Source of the DNA: Arenimonas caeni | Lineage (GTDB): Bacteria > Pseudomonadota > Gammaproteobacteria > Xanthomonadales > Xanthomonadaceae | DNA: 64,000 nt | Direction of reading: 5' to 3' | Assembly (NCBI RefSeq): GCF_003024235.1 | Contig: NZ_KZ679084.1 | Coordinates: 460,684-524,683 of the forward strand | The notes under the pieces: generated by a model | Told to the model about the DNA's origin: nothing | Databases searched by the model: none | Seen by the model: the letters and a program-made list of their open reading frames with translations, nothing else | Shown here: piece after piece, positions 11,443 to 20,188 of the stretch | Layout: every line of letters begins with the position of its first letter | Numbering within the stretch: position 1 is the stretch's first letter | Made by a program: the position numbers and the translations under genes

Positions 11443-12008
11443 GGCTCGCGAACCTGCTTGGCTCCCACGCGCCTGATCGCACGAGCAGGAGACCCTGCGT
11501 AGACAAACCCTCCCGGCAGCTTTGATCTGACCAAGGCCCCTGCGCCAACCACGCTTTGCGCTCCCAGCTCGGCACCCTCGAGAAGGATCGCGCCAGCGCC
11601 GATCCAACAGTCCATCCCAACTTCACAACCGCCCGCGGATGGCGGAAAGTGCTGAGCGAGTGAATTGCCCTGCGAAGCTCCAGGGTCATGATGTGTCAAC
11701 AGGACACAGCGGGCCGAAATGGTCGATCGGTCACCTATGAGAAGCGGGCCAGCCAGGTCCAGAAGCACATCCGGTCCGATATAGACACCCTGGCCGATGC
11801 GCAGGTTGGAAAGACCCAGCTCATGGTTCATGAGTCTGCACCCGTGAATACGAACGCCCCGCCCGATCGAAGCGCCAAGAATGCCGAGCCCAATGGCACG
11901 CCATCTAGGATGGGGCAGCCTCGAAACAACCCCCCACGCCAAGACTCTCGCCGCGATGACTAGCGCCTTTGCTTTCAACCTTGCATTCTCCTCGACGCAA
12001 GCAGCCAC
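11439..12008 (-). CDS. Left-handed beta-helix (hexapeptide repeat) O-acyltransferase
   Basis: A 189-residue LbH acyltransferase resembling the maltose acetyltransferase/WbbJ/NodL group, which transfers acetyl from acetyl-CoA to sugar hydroxyls. Hexapeptide turns run from about residue 48 (IGRGVRIHG, IGQGVYIGP, IGDRSTIS) to VGAGALVRSKLPGGFVYAGSPAR near the C-terminus. LLTHHDPG supplies the candidate catalytic histidine. It is the last gene of the five-gene minus-strand operon and overlaps the upstream flippase gene by 34 bases. Decoration of the island's glycan is inferred. An N-acyltransferase acting on the aminotransferase product cannot be excluded. Confidence 0.85.
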   Translation of the reverse strand: MAACVEENARLKAKALVIAARVLAWGVVSRLPHPRWRAIGLGILGASIGRGVRIHGCRLMNHELGLSNLRIGQGVYIGPDVLLDLAGPLLIGDRSTISARCVLLTHHDPGASQGNSLAQHFPPSAGGCEVGMDCWIGAGAILLEGAELGAQSVVGAGALVRSKLPGGFVYAGSPARAIRRVGAKQVREP

Positions 12009-12889
12009 ATCGCCCCTACGATGGCGGAAACGACGTCAAGGAGCAGGAGCCAAATGCGGCCATAGATTGCGAGCAACAACAAACTTTTCGTCGGAAGAGG
12101 CCAAGGTAGCGTCTCTAGCCAAATGAACGCAGCTTCACGAACTCCCAGTCCCGCAGGCAGCAATGAGAGAAGTCCAAGAACGATCGATGCGGACGAAAGA
12201 CCGTAAAGTGAGAAGGACTCTTCAAGCGGGTACCCCAGCCACAGTGAATAGACAGAAAGCCAAGCCAGGCAACCCGATATCCCCAACAGTGCCGTCCAAA
12301 GGACAAGTTTGGGCGGATCAAATGCAATCGCGATACCCTTGATCCTGCCACTTCCGAGCCTGGCGACAGCTGCCATCGTGACCCGAAGCGCCGCCAGGAG
12401 CAAAAGCGGCATGACCATAATGAACGCGATTAGGCCGGGCCAACTGAGCATAAAGTACGTTGCGCACGCAAAGAAGCCACCCAACTGCGCGAGCATGAGG
12501 CACAAGAAAACCGAAAGATTGCCCGACATTAGATCGGGGAGCGTTGCCTTTTGGCCGAATATGATCTTTTGCATCAGAAGCGCCCACACTCGACCTGGAA
12601 CGTACTTCGCAAGCTGGGAAACAAGGAACACAGCAGGCGCGCTCTTATTCGCCGGCGCCACTGCACCGAAGGTGGACCTGAAGCAGTGGGCCGCTATGAA
12701 GAGTTGCATTAGCCCGAAGACAACTGCCACTACCAGTCCCCACCATCGCCCCTCGGGCGGCCACCACAGGAAATTCTGCGGTAACGACATGGCCACCTGC
12801 CACAGTGAGCCAAATGCGATCGCCGTGATGATTGCCCCTGCGCCATACTTGGCAATCTGCCAGTGGCGTCTACTCACAGGCCTAGTCAC
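11975..12889 (-). CDS. Flippase-like membrane protein (LPG synthase TM / AglD family)
   Basis: A 304-residue integral membrane protein with about seven to eight hydrophobic helices, of the UPF0104/lysylphosphatidylglycerol-synthase transmembrane family. Recognisable segments are FLVSQLAKYVPGRVWALLMQK (about 88-108) and LLSLLPAGLGVREAAFIW (about 242-259). Family members occur in glycan clusters and some are proposed to move polyprenyl-linked sugars across the membrane. Its start overlaps the upstream GT4 stop by 4 bases (ATGA), so translation is probably coupled. A role in presenting a lipid-linked sugar to the GT-C enzyme is inference. Confidence 0.8.
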   Translation of the reverse strand: MTRPVSRRHWQIAKYGAGAIITAIAFGSLWQVAMSLPQNFLWWPPEGRWWGLVVAVVFGLMQLFIAAHCFRSTFGAVAPANKSAPAVFLVSQLAKYVPGRVWALLMQKIIFGQKATLPDLMSGNLSVFLCLMLAQLGGFFACATYFMLSWPGLIAFIMVMPLLLLAALRVTMAAVARLGSGRIKGIAIAFDPPKLVLWTALLGISGCLAWLSVYSLWLGYPLEESFSLYGLSSASIVLGLLSLLPAGLGVREAAFIWLETLPWPLPTKSLLLLAIYGRIWLLLLDVVSAIVGAMWLLASRRMQG

Positions 12890-14019
12890 GAGTGACCTCG
12901 CATCAATTCAATTATTCTCTGCGCGGCTCCCTCAGGTCTGAATAGCTTCAGGCATCGAGAAAGCTCACTTTCATCATGTCCATCTTGGAAGCTCGCCCTT
13001 ATTGCATCTGCAAATTCGACCGCAGAGACCCCCGATGCGACCCACCCCATTCCCGGCCTTATAAGTTCAGGAATATCGCCGACAGGCATTGACACTATCG
13101 GCAGCGCTGCACAAAGCGCATCCGAAAACACGACTGGTATGCTTTCAATGCGAGATGGCAGTAGCAGTCTGTCTGCCCGCCCAAGCGCTCGCGAAGCCTC
13201 TGCAGAGTTCAGGTACCCGCTCAAGCGAATAGGCCGCCCGGCGCGCGACAGCGCCTCAACACCTGCTCTGACAACGGGCTCAAGCGGACCTCCGCCAGCG
13301 ATATGAACCTCCTCGATCAAGGTCCAATCTTCTTCATTTAGCAGCTTCAACGCCTCCAGTAGAAGGTCCGTACCCTTGTTGAAGTGCCAGCGTCCAAGAT
13401 AGAGAAGCCTGAAGGGAGCTCTGTTTCTGGCCGGAGCGTGACGGACAACCTTGAGACTCCTTGAGCTCGGAAGGAAGTCGAAGGGCGCACCCGTAAAGGA
13501 CTCCGCGTCTCTGGCTAACTGAAATCCATCCGCGAAGCGCCACATCGCACTCCTCGACACCTTGGCCAACAGGGGTCCAACCAACGGGACTCTTGCCAAG
13601 GCCCAGATGTCACTTCCGAGCGCCCAAACGGAATAGGGCACTGCATGACGCTTAGAAACAATCCTTGCGGCCCACCCTGATGGCAGGATCCAGAGAGCCA
13701 GAACATGCGCGACGCGGCCATCGCGGCTAGCCGCGAGTGATTGCCGTCGTAGCGAAAATAGTGCCACAGCAATCGCGGGCCAGTGCCAAGGCTTGGCCGG
13801 GGAAAGAAGTGACAGCGGCCTTGATCCAGCAGCGAAGCGCCAGACATGACCCCCTGAAGCACCTTCGATGCGCTCGGATCTGCCTGGAGCCACCACTCGC
13901 ACGGGCGATTTTTTTGAGAGCTCGCGGACAAAGTCAGCTACAAACGAACCCGCCGCCTCGCTCCCGTCTGCGGAGGAGGGATACGACGTTGTTATAACAA
14001 GGATCACATCCTTATCCAT
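12886..14019 (-). CDS. Glycosyltransferase family 4 protein
   Basis: A 377-residue GT-B fold glycosyltransferase, retaining type, probably cytoplasmic. The C-terminal nucleotide-sugar domain is clear: LLYLGRWHFNKGTDLLLEAL, VHIAGGGPLEPVV, and RIESIPVVFSDAL followed by ALPIVSMPVGDIPELI; the second acidic residue of the usual EX7E motif is Asp. The ATG at 14017-14019 (MDKDVILVITTSYPSS) was chosen because the first beta strand follows at once and it overlaps the upstream methyltransferase stop by 8 bases; a Met 14 codons upstream is less likely. Donor and acceptor cannot be read from the sequence. Confidence 0.88.
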   Translation of the reverse strand: MDKDVILVITTSYPSSADGSEAAGSFVADFVRELSKKSPVRVVAPGRSERIEGASGGHVWRFAAGSRPLSLLSPAKPWHWPAIAVALFSLRRQSLAASRDGRVAHVLALWILPSGWAARIVSKRHAVPYSVWALGSDIWALARVPLVGPLLAKVSRSAMWRFADGFQLARDAESFTGAPFDFLPSSRSLKVVRHAPARNRAPFRLLYLGRWHFNKGTDLLLEALKLLNEEDWTLIEEVHIAGGGPLEPVVRAGVEALSRAGRPIRLSGYLNSAEASRALGRADRLLLPSRIESIPVVFSDALCAALPIVSMPVGDIPELIRPGMGWVASGVSAVEFADAIRASFQDGHDESELSRCLKLFRPEGAAQRIIELMRGHS

Positions 14020-14722
14020 TCGGCTTACGAAGTTCGACTTGAATCCCGGAGGAGAGTCCACGCCAAGGGAACCACAACTTGGAAATCAACCAACTTCCGA
14101 CATTGATCAACAAAATCAATGGCAGGGCGACCGGGGCTACCAGCAAGGCTCTCCAAGCCCCGATCGCCCCCAACGGACCAGCTAAGGCTAGGCAGGCCAT
14201 TAGCCCTGCTGATTCCACTGCTGACCCTGTTTCCTCTACCTGCACCGACTCAAGGCCATGAAGCTTGATGCTTCGCTCCCAGCCATGCCTGGTCCAACGC
14301 TGATAGTCATGGGGCGCATCATGGACAGGGTAGATGAAGGGCATTGACAAACAGGCCCGTCCATTTGGGCGCAGCACTCTCGAGACCTCTCGGAGTAGGG
14401 ACTCAGGATCCCTAACGTGCTCTATCACCTCCAAGCAGACCACTAAGTCAACGGAATTACTTCGTACAGGAAGAGACGCCGCGTCCGCGAGAATATGAGG
14501 CCGCGCCCCATAAAGGCTCAAAGCAGTCCTTGGGTAGTCCAGTGCGACATATTTTGCTTCGGGTGGAACGAGCCTCTCGATCCAGCGATCACCAGCTCCG
14601 ATGTCCAGGACGACTCCCTGAGCGACTCGCACAGCACCTGGCGCCTTGCGCGGGCCCAACAACCACTGAGGATGCAGCGGTGTCCGCCGCGCAATACCCA
14701 GGATGGCACGCAGGTGACTCAC
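14012..14722 (-). CDS. Class I SAM-dependent methyltransferase with C-terminal hydrophobic anchor
   Basis: A 236-residue protein. Motif I VVLDIGAGDRW (37-47) and the later VDLVVCLEVIEHV define a class I SAM methyltransferase of the type 11 group. After the catalytic fold come two hydrophobic stretches (about 170-215), suggesting attachment to the inner membrane, where lipid-linked sugars are made. It overlaps its neighbours on both sides (4 bases with the GT2 gene, 8 with GT4). The substrate is not identifiable; methylation of a sugar or lipid-linked intermediate is a guess from context. Confidence 0.8.
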   Translation of the reverse strand: MSHLRAILGIARRTPLHPQWLLGPRKAPGAVRVAQGVVLDIGAGDRWIERLVPPEAKYVALDYPRTALSLYGARPHILADAASLPVRSNSVDLVVCLEVIEHVRDPESLLREVSRVLRPNGRACLSMPFIYPVHDAPHDYQRWTRHGWERSIKLHGLESVQVEETGSAVESAGLMACLALAGPLGAIGAWRALLVAPVALPLILLINVGSWLISKLWFPWRGLSSGIQVELRKPNG

Positions 14723-15579
14723 TGGCGCGAGGTACGGTTATAGGTGAGCGAGGTTATCTGCTCGGAGATCAGGCCTATCAGGAACACGATTACCGCCGCG
14801 CTGAAGAGCAACGCACTCATGTTGGTGAATCTTCCGTAGCTTAGATATGTGAAAATGTAGTAGCTCGCACCGAGCACAAAGAACCCTCCTCCGACGGGCA
14901 CAAAGAGCTTTAGTGGCGAGTACAACGTGGCGATCTTGAATATGATCAGAAGAAACCGAATGCCGTCTTTCAACGGTCGGATATGACTTGCGACACCTAC
15001 CCGCCTGCTGACGCGCGAGGGCACATAGGCCACTGGGTAGGCACTGCGGAAGAAAGCCATGGTGCTGGTCGTGGGATAGCTGAACCCATTTGGCAGCAAA
15101 TGAAGGAATTCACGAAAAAGGTCCGCGCGAACAGCCCGGAAGCCCGATGTCAGGTCAAGGATCGTGTGGCCGGTCATCCATGAGGCCAGCTTGTTGTACA
15201 AGCGGTTCGCTAGGCTTCGCCCGAGGCTGGCCTGGCCAGAGCCATCGCGAGCGCCAACCACCATGTCGTAACCCTCGTTGAGCTTGTCTAACAACCCCTG
15301 AATTTCCAACGGATCGTGCTGCCCATCGGCATCCATGAAAACCAGTACATCCCCATTGGCAGCACGAGCCCCCCGCTTGATGGCCGCCCCATTGCCCATC
15401 GAGTAGGGCGAACTCAACACACGAGCACCAGCCGCGCGGGCGACGGCAGCGGTCTGGTCGGTTGACCCGTCGTCCACCACGATCACCTCGGCCTCCGGCA
15501 GCACCCCGGCGATGGCCGGCAGTGTCCGCCGCAGCCCCTCGGCCTCGTTCTTGGCAGGGAGGATGATGCTGATTTTCAT
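14719..15579 (-). CDS. Polyprenyl-phosphate glycosyltransferase-like GT2 protein
   Basis: First gene of the minus-strand island operon. Its 286 residues begin with a GT-A domain similar to dolichol-phosphate mannosyltransferase: ILPAKNEAEGLRRTLPAI (6-23), VVDDGSTDQ (34-42) and the metal-binding DADGQHD (83-89). Two to three hydrophobic helices follow (about 205-275). Such enzymes transfer a hexose from a nucleotide donor to polyprenyl phosphate on the cytoplasmic face. That makes it a natural partner for the GT-C enzyme at 8290, which would need such a donor. Chemistry and partnership are inferred from family. Confidence 0.87.
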   Translation of the reverse strand: MKISIILPAKNEAEGLRRTLPAIAGVLPEAEVIVVDDGSTDQTAAVARAAGARVLSSPYSMGNGAAIKRGARAANGDVLVFMDADGQHDPLEIQGLLDKLNEGYDMVVGARDGSGQASLGRSLANRLYNKLASWMTGHTILDLTSGFRAVRADLFREFLHLLPNGFSYPTTSTMAFFRSAYPVAYVPSRVSRRVGVASHIRPLKDGIRFLLIIFKIATLYSPLKLFVPVGGGFFVLGASYYIFTYLSYGRFTNMSALLFSAAVIVFLIGLISEQITSLTYNRTSRQ

Positions 15580-15711
15580 GAATTCCCCGGATCCAACTGA
15601 TTCTGGGGTACTTTACACGGACGCCCGCCGGCGTGGACCGGGGCCCGAGGGGCTGGCCGGGACGCTGTTTTGGGTTAGAGTGGCCGCGATGGCGCGGCTC
15701 GGGGAGGATGG

Positions 15712-17436
15712 GTGAACGCCAACGCAACTGCCAACCTGGTGGGGATCACCGGCATTGCCCGGCGCTTGGTGCTGGACGGCCACCTGGCCGAGGCGGACGC
15801 GCGCAAGGCACTGGACGAGGCCACCAAGGCCAAGCAGCCGGTCCACAAGTACCTGCTGGAAAAGAAGCTGGCCAGCTCGGCCCAGATCGCCGGGGCCAAT
15901 GCCGTCGAGTTCGGCATGCCCCTGTTCGACGCCACGGCGCTCGACCTCAGCCAGGCCGCCACCAAGCTCGTCAGCGAGGAGCTGATCAACAAGCACCAGG
16001 CCCTGCCGCTGTTCAAGCGCGGCAACCGGCTATTCGTGGGCATCTCCGACCCCACCAACACCCGCGCCCTGGACGAGATCAAGTTCGCCGCCAACCTCAC
16101 GGTCGAGCCGATCCTGGTCGACGAGGACCGCCTGCGCCGCATCATCGAACTGGCCCTCACGGCCAGCGACGCGATGGACTCGGGCATGGGCGACGACGAG
16201 GGCCTGGAGAACCTCGAGTCCAGCTCCGGCGACGATGAACCGGCCGACAACCTGGCCGACGCCAAGGGCGGCGACGACACCCCGGTGGTGCGGTTCGTCA
16301 ACAAGGTGCTGCTCGATTCGATCAAGCGAGGCGCCTCGGACATCCACTTCGAGCCCTACGAAACCGAATACCGGGTGCGCCTGCGCATGGACGGCATCCT
16401 GCGCACCGTGGCCAAGGCCCCGGTCAAGCTGCACCCGCGCATCACGGCCCGCCTGAAGGTCATGGCCGCCCTCGACATCGCCGAGCGCCGCCTGCCGCAG
16501 GACGGCCGCATCAAGCTCAACATCTCCAAGACCAAGCAGATGGACTTCCGCGTGTCCACCTGCCCCACCCTGTTCGGCGAGAAGGTGGTGCTCCGCCTGC
16601 TCGACGGCAGCGCGGCCAAGCTGGGCATCGACAAGCTGGGCTACGAGGAAGACCAGAAGCAGCTCTACCTCGACGCCTTGGCCAAGCCCTACGGCATGAT
16701 CCTGGTCACCGGCCCCACCGGCTCGGGCAAGACGGTGTCGCTGTACACCGGCCTGAACATCCTCAACACCGACGAGCGCAACATCTCCACCGCCGAAGAC
16801 CCGGTCGAAATCCGCGTCGCAGGCATCAACCAGGTGCAGATGAACCCCAAGAAGGGCATGACCTTCGCCGCCGCCCTGCGCAGCTTCCTGCGCCAGGACC
16901 CGGACGTGATCATGGTCGGCGAGATCCGAGACCTCGAGACCGCCGAAATCGCCGTCAAGGCGGCCCAGACCGGCCACCTGGTGCTCTCCACCCTGCACAC
17001 GAACGACGCCCCGCAGACGGTGTCGCGCCTGATGAACATGGGCATCGCGCCCTACAACATCACTTCCTCGGTGACGATCATCATCGCCCAGCGCCTCGCG
17101 CGCCGCCTGCACGACTGCAAGAAGCCGGTGCAGCTGCCCGAGAACGCGCTGCTGGCCGAGGGCTTCACGCCCGAAGAAATCAAGGAAGGCATCACGCTCT
17201 ACGAGCCGGTCGGCTGCGACGACTGCAACGACGGCTACAAGGGCCGCGTGGGCATCTACCAGGTAATGCCGATGGCCGAGGGCATCCAGAAAATCATCCT
17301 CGAGGGCGGCAATGCCCTGCAGATCGCGGAGGCCAGCCGCGCGGCCGGCGTGCGCGACCTGCGGCAATCCGCCCTTTGGAAGGCCAGGCAGGGCGTCACC
17401 AGCCTGGCTGAAGTCAACCGCGTGACCAAGGACTAA
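15712..17436 (+). CDS. pilB: Type IV pilus extension ATPase PilB
   Basis: Hexameric cytoplasmic ATPase that powers pilin polymerisation. It starts at GTG 15712, preceded by the Shine-Dalgarno GGGGAGGAT; 574 residues. The N-terminal MshEN/T2SSE_N domain covers about 10-150. The core has Walker A GPTGSGKT (334-341), Asp box AEDPVE, Walker B VIMVGEIRD (399-407) and His box TGHLVLSTLHT (420-430). The zinc region is atypical: only three cysteines are present (469, 502, 505) and LHDC replaces the usual first CxxC, so His467 may be the fourth ligand. pilC follows after 3 bases. It restarts core, GC-rich sequence after the island. Confidence 0.97.
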   Translation: MNANATANLVGITGIARRLVLDGHLAEADARKALDEATKAKQPVHKYLLEKKLASSAQIAGANAVEFGMPLFDATALDLSQAATKLVSEELINKHQALPLFKRGNRLFVGISDPTNTRALDEIKFAANLTVEPILVDEDRLRRIIELALTASDAMDSGMGDDEGLENLESSSGDDEPADNLADAKGGDDTPVVRFVNKVLLDSIKRGASDIHFEPYETEYRVRLRMDGILRTVAKAPVKLHPRITARLKVMAALDIAERRLPQDGRIKLNISKTKQMDFRVSTCPTLFGEKVVLRLLDGSAAKLGIDKLGYEEDQKQLYLDALAKPYGMILVTGPTGSGKTVSLYTGLNILNTDERNISTAEDPVEIRVAGINQVQMNPKKGMTFAAALRSFLRQDPDVIMVGEIRDLETAEIAVKAAQTGHLVLSTLHTNDAPQTVSRLMNMGIAPYNITSSVTIIIAQRLARRLHDCKKPVQLPENALLAEGFTPEEIKEGITLYEPVGCDDCNDGYKGRVGIYQVMPMAEGIQKIILEGGNALQIAEASRAAGVRDLRQSALWKARQGVTSLAEVNRVTKD

Positions 17437-17439
17437 GCC

Positions 17440-18693
17440 ATGGCGACCACCGCTGCGAAAGCGAAAGCCCCCGCGACGCGTACCTCCGATATGCAGCAGT
17501 TCACCTGGGAGGGCACCGACAAGCGCGGCGTCAAGATGAAGGGCGAAACCACGTCCAAGAACGCCAATTTGTTGCGTGCGGAGCTGCGAAAGCAGGGCAT
17601 CAATCCCACGGTGGTCAAGCCGAAGGGCAAACCGCTGTTCGGGGCCGCCGGTTCCGCGATCACGGCGCAAGACATCTCGGTCTTCAGCCGACAGATCGCC
17701 ACCATGCTGCAGTCCGGCGTGCCGATGGTGCAGAGCTTCGAGATCCTGGCCTCGGGCCAGAAGAACAAGCGCATGTCCGACATGCTCACCGACATCCGCG
17801 ACAACATCGCGGGTGGCTCCTCGCTCAGCGAAGCCATGGCCCGGCACCCGGTGCAGTTCGACCTGCTCTACCGGAACCTCACCCGCGCGGGCGAAGCTGC
17901 GGGTGTGCTCGACACGGTCCTCGACACGGTCGCCACCTACAAGGAGCGCACCGAGGCGCTGAAGGGCAAGATCAAGAAGGCCCTGTTCTATCCCGCGGCG
18001 GTCATGGCGGTGGCCATCTTGGTGTCGGCCATCCTGCTGATCTACGTGGTTCCGCAGTTCGAGGACGTGTTCAAGGGCTTCGGCGCCGACCTGCCGGCCT
18101 TCACCCAGATGATCGTCAACGCCTCGCGCTTCCTGACGCAGTGGTGGTGGGCCATCCTCCTGATCGTGGTCGGCTCAATCGGTGGATTCATCTTCATCTA
18201 CAAGCGCTCCCCAGCCCTCGAGCGCACGGTAGACCGCCTGATGCTCAAGCTCCCCGTCATCGGCCAAATCCTCCACCAGTCCGCCATCGCCCGCTACGCC
18301 CGCACCCTGGCGCTCACCTTCAAGGCCGGCGTGCCCCTGGTCGAGGCGCTGGAAACCGTGGCCGGCGCCACCGGTTCGATCGTCTACAACGACGCCGTCA
18401 AGCGCATCCGCGAGGACGTCTCGGTGGGCTACCAGCTCAACGTGGCCATGAAGCAGGTCGGCATCTTCCCGCACATGGTGGTCTCGATGACCGCCATCGG
18501 CGAAGAGGCCGGCGCGCTCGACACCATGCTGCTCAAGGTGGCCGAGTTCTACGAGCAGGAGGTCAACAACTCCGTCGACGCCCTGGCCAGCCTGATCGAG
18601 CCCTTCATCATGGTGGTCATCGGCGTGCTGGTGGGCGGCATGGTGGTCGGCATGTACCTGCCGATCTTCAAGCTCGCCGCCACGGTCGGCTAA
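17440..18693 (+). CDS. pilC: Type IV pilus inner membrane platform protein PilC
   Basis: Polytopic platform protein that couples PilB rotation to pilin insertion. Its 417 residues contain two T2SSF repeats, the first near 85-205 with TRAGEAAGVLDTVL and the second near 288-410 with AIGEEAGALDTMLLKVAEFY. Each is followed by a long hydrophobic segment, and the protein ends VGGMVVGMYLPIFKLAATVG as in other PilC/GspF proteins. It lies in the pilB-pilC-pilD-coaE operon with gaps of 3 and 6 bases. Nothing unusual was seen. Confidence 0.97.
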   Translation: MATTAAKAKAPATRTSDMQQFTWEGTDKRGVKMKGETTSKNANLLRAELRKQGINPTVVKPKGKPLFGAAGSAITAQDISVFSRQIATMLQSGVPMVQSFEILASGQKNKRMSDMLTDIRDNIAGGSSLSEAMARHPVQFDLLYRNLTRAGEAAGVLDTVLDTVATYKERTEALKGKIKKALFYPAAVMAVAILVSAILLIYVVPQFEDVFKGFGADLPAFTQMIVNASRFLTQWWWAILLIVVGSIGGFIFIYKRSPALERTVDRLMLKLPVIGQILHQSAIARYARTLALTFKAGVPLVEALETVAGATGSIVYNDAVKRIREDVSVGYQLNVAMKQVGIFPHMVVSMTAIGEEAGALDTMLLKVAEFYEQEVNNSVDALASLIEPFIMVVIGVLVGGMVVGMYLPIFKLAATVG

Positions 18694-18699
18694 GCGCCC

Positions 18700-19566
18700 A
18701 TGCTGGAAGCGATCCAGGCCTCGGCCGCGCTGTCGGCCGGCCTCGCCCTGCTCTTCGGCCTGCTGGTCGGCAGCTTCCTCAACGTCGTCATCCTGCGCCT
18801 GCCGCCCCGGCTGGAGTGGCAGTGGCGCCGCGATGCCCGCGAGATCCTCGAGCTGCCCGAGCACTACGAGCCGGCCCCGCCCGGCATCGTCGTGCAGCGT
18901 TCGGCCTGCCCGAAATGCGGACACCGGCTGGCGCCCTGGGAGAACCTGCCGCTGCTCAGCTTTGCGCTGCTGCGCGGCAAGTGCCGTGGCTGCGGCACGC
19001 CCATTTCCTGGCAGTACCCGATCGTCGAACTGGTCACCGGCCTGATGTTCGCCGCCTGCGCCTGGCGTTTCGGCGTCGGCACCGAGGGCATAGCCGCCAT
19101 GGCCTTCAGCGGCTTCCTGGTGGCGCTCACCGGCATCGACCTGCGCACCACCCTGCTGCCCGACCAGCTCACCTACCCGCTGCTCTGGATCGGCCTGGGC
19201 CTGGCCACGATGACGCTGTTCGTCTCGCCCGTGCAGGCCATCTTCGGCGCCCTGGCCGGCTACCTGAGCCTGTGGAGCGTGTACTGGGGCTTCAAGCTGC
19301 TCACCGGCAAGGAAGGCATGGGCCACGGCGACTTCAAGCTGCTGGCGGCCCTGGGCGCCTGGTGCGGCGTGGCCGGCATCCTGCCGATCGTGCTGATGTC
19401 GTCGTTCATCGGCGCCATCGTCGGCAGCCTTTGGATCGGCCTTCGCGGCCAGGACCGCGCCACCCCCATCCCCTTCGGCCCCTACCTGGCGGCCGCCGGC
19501 TGGGTGCAGCTGATGTGGGGGCCGCAGATCCTGCAGGCCTACCGCGACTGGTCCGGCCTGAACTGA
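18700..19566 (+). CDS. pilD: Prepilin peptidase / N-methyltransferase PilD
   Basis: Bifunctional inner-membrane aspartic protease that removes prepilin leaders and methylates the new N-terminus. Its 288 residues include the cytoplasmic zinc site CPKC...CRGC (Cys70, 73, 95, 98). The catalytic aspartates are Asp147 in GIDLRT and Asp211 in GHGDFKLL; about eight membrane helices fit the family. It should process both pilins of this window and possibly the pseudopilins of the T2SS whose genes lie at the far end. coaE begins 4 bases later. Confidence 0.97.
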   Translation: MLEAIQASAALSAGLALLFGLLVGSFLNVVILRLPPRLEWQWRRDAREILELPEHYEPAPPGIVVQRSACPKCGHRLAPWENLPLLSFALLRGKCRGCGTPISWQYPIVELVTGLMFAACAWRFGVGTEGIAAMAFSGFLVALTGIDLRTTLLPDQLTYPLLWIGLGLATMTLFVSPVQAIFGALAGYLSLWSVYWGFKLLTGKEGMGHGDFKLLAALGAWCGVAGILPIVLMSSFIGAIVGSLWIGLRGQDRATPIPFGPYLAAAGWVQLMWGPQILQAYRDWSGLN

Positions 19567-19570
19567 GGCC

Positions 19571-20179
19571 ATGGCGGGCTTCGTCGTCGCGGTGACCGGC
19601 GGCGTGGCTTCGGGCAAGTCCGAGGCCACCCGCGAGTTCGAGCGCCTGGGCATCGCCGTCGCCGACGCCGACATCGCCGCCCGCGCCGTGGTCGAACCGG
19701 GACAGCCGGCGCTGGCCGCCGTGGTCGAACGCTTCGGTGCCGGCGTGCTGGGCCCGGATGGCCGGCTGGACCGGGCCGCGATGCGCCGGCGCGTTTTCAG
19801 CGACCCGGACGCCAGGGCCGCCCTCGAGTCCCTGCTGCATCCGCCCATCCGCGCCTGGCTCCACGAAACCTGCGATGCCGCCACCGGCCCCTACGCCGTG
19901 GTCGCCATCCCGCTGCTCGCCGAGGGCGGCGGCCGCGCCGCCTACCCGTGGCTGGGCCGCATCCTCGTGGTCGATGTGCCCGAGGCCGTGCAGCTGGCCC
20001 GGCTGCAGGCCCGCGACGGCGTTGATGCCGCCCTGGCCGCCCGGATGGTGGCCGCCCAGGCCACGCGCGCCCAGCGGCTGGCGATGGCGGACGACGTGGT
20101 GGTCAACGACGGCGCGCTGGGCGACCTGCAGGCGGCCGTGCGGCGCCTGCACATCCGCTATCTCGCACTCGCCGCATGA
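19571..20179 (+). CDS. coaE: Dephospho-CoA kinase
   Basis: Catalyses the last step of CoA synthesis, ATP-dependent phosphorylation of dephospho-CoA, in the cytoplasm. The 202-residue protein has the P-loop GGVASGKS (10-17), DADIAAR in the lid region, VAIPLLAEGG, and the C-terminal RMVAAQATRAQRL. Co-location with pilD is the standard gammaproteobacterial arrangement, with a 4-base gap. Confidence 0.96.
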   Translation: MAGFVVAVTGGVASGKSEATREFERLGIAVADADIAARAVVEPGQPALAAVVERFGAGVLGPDGRLDRAAMRRRVFSDPDARAALESLLHPPIRAWLHETCDAATGPYAVVAIPLLAEGGGRAAYPWLGRILVVDVPEAVQLARLQARDGVDAALAARMVAAQATRAQRLAMADDVVVNDGALGDLQAAVRRLHIRYLALAA

Positions 20180-20188
20180 CGCGGGATT

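Noticed and set aside
7631-15711. Integrative element or prophage remnant
   Set aside because: No integrase, transposase, tRNA target or flanking direct repeat was found despite the shift in base composition.
15580-15711. Promoters between the island operon and pilB
   Set aside because: TAGAGT on the plus and TAAAGT on the minus strand resemble -10 boxes, but neither has a supporting -35; too weak to annotate.
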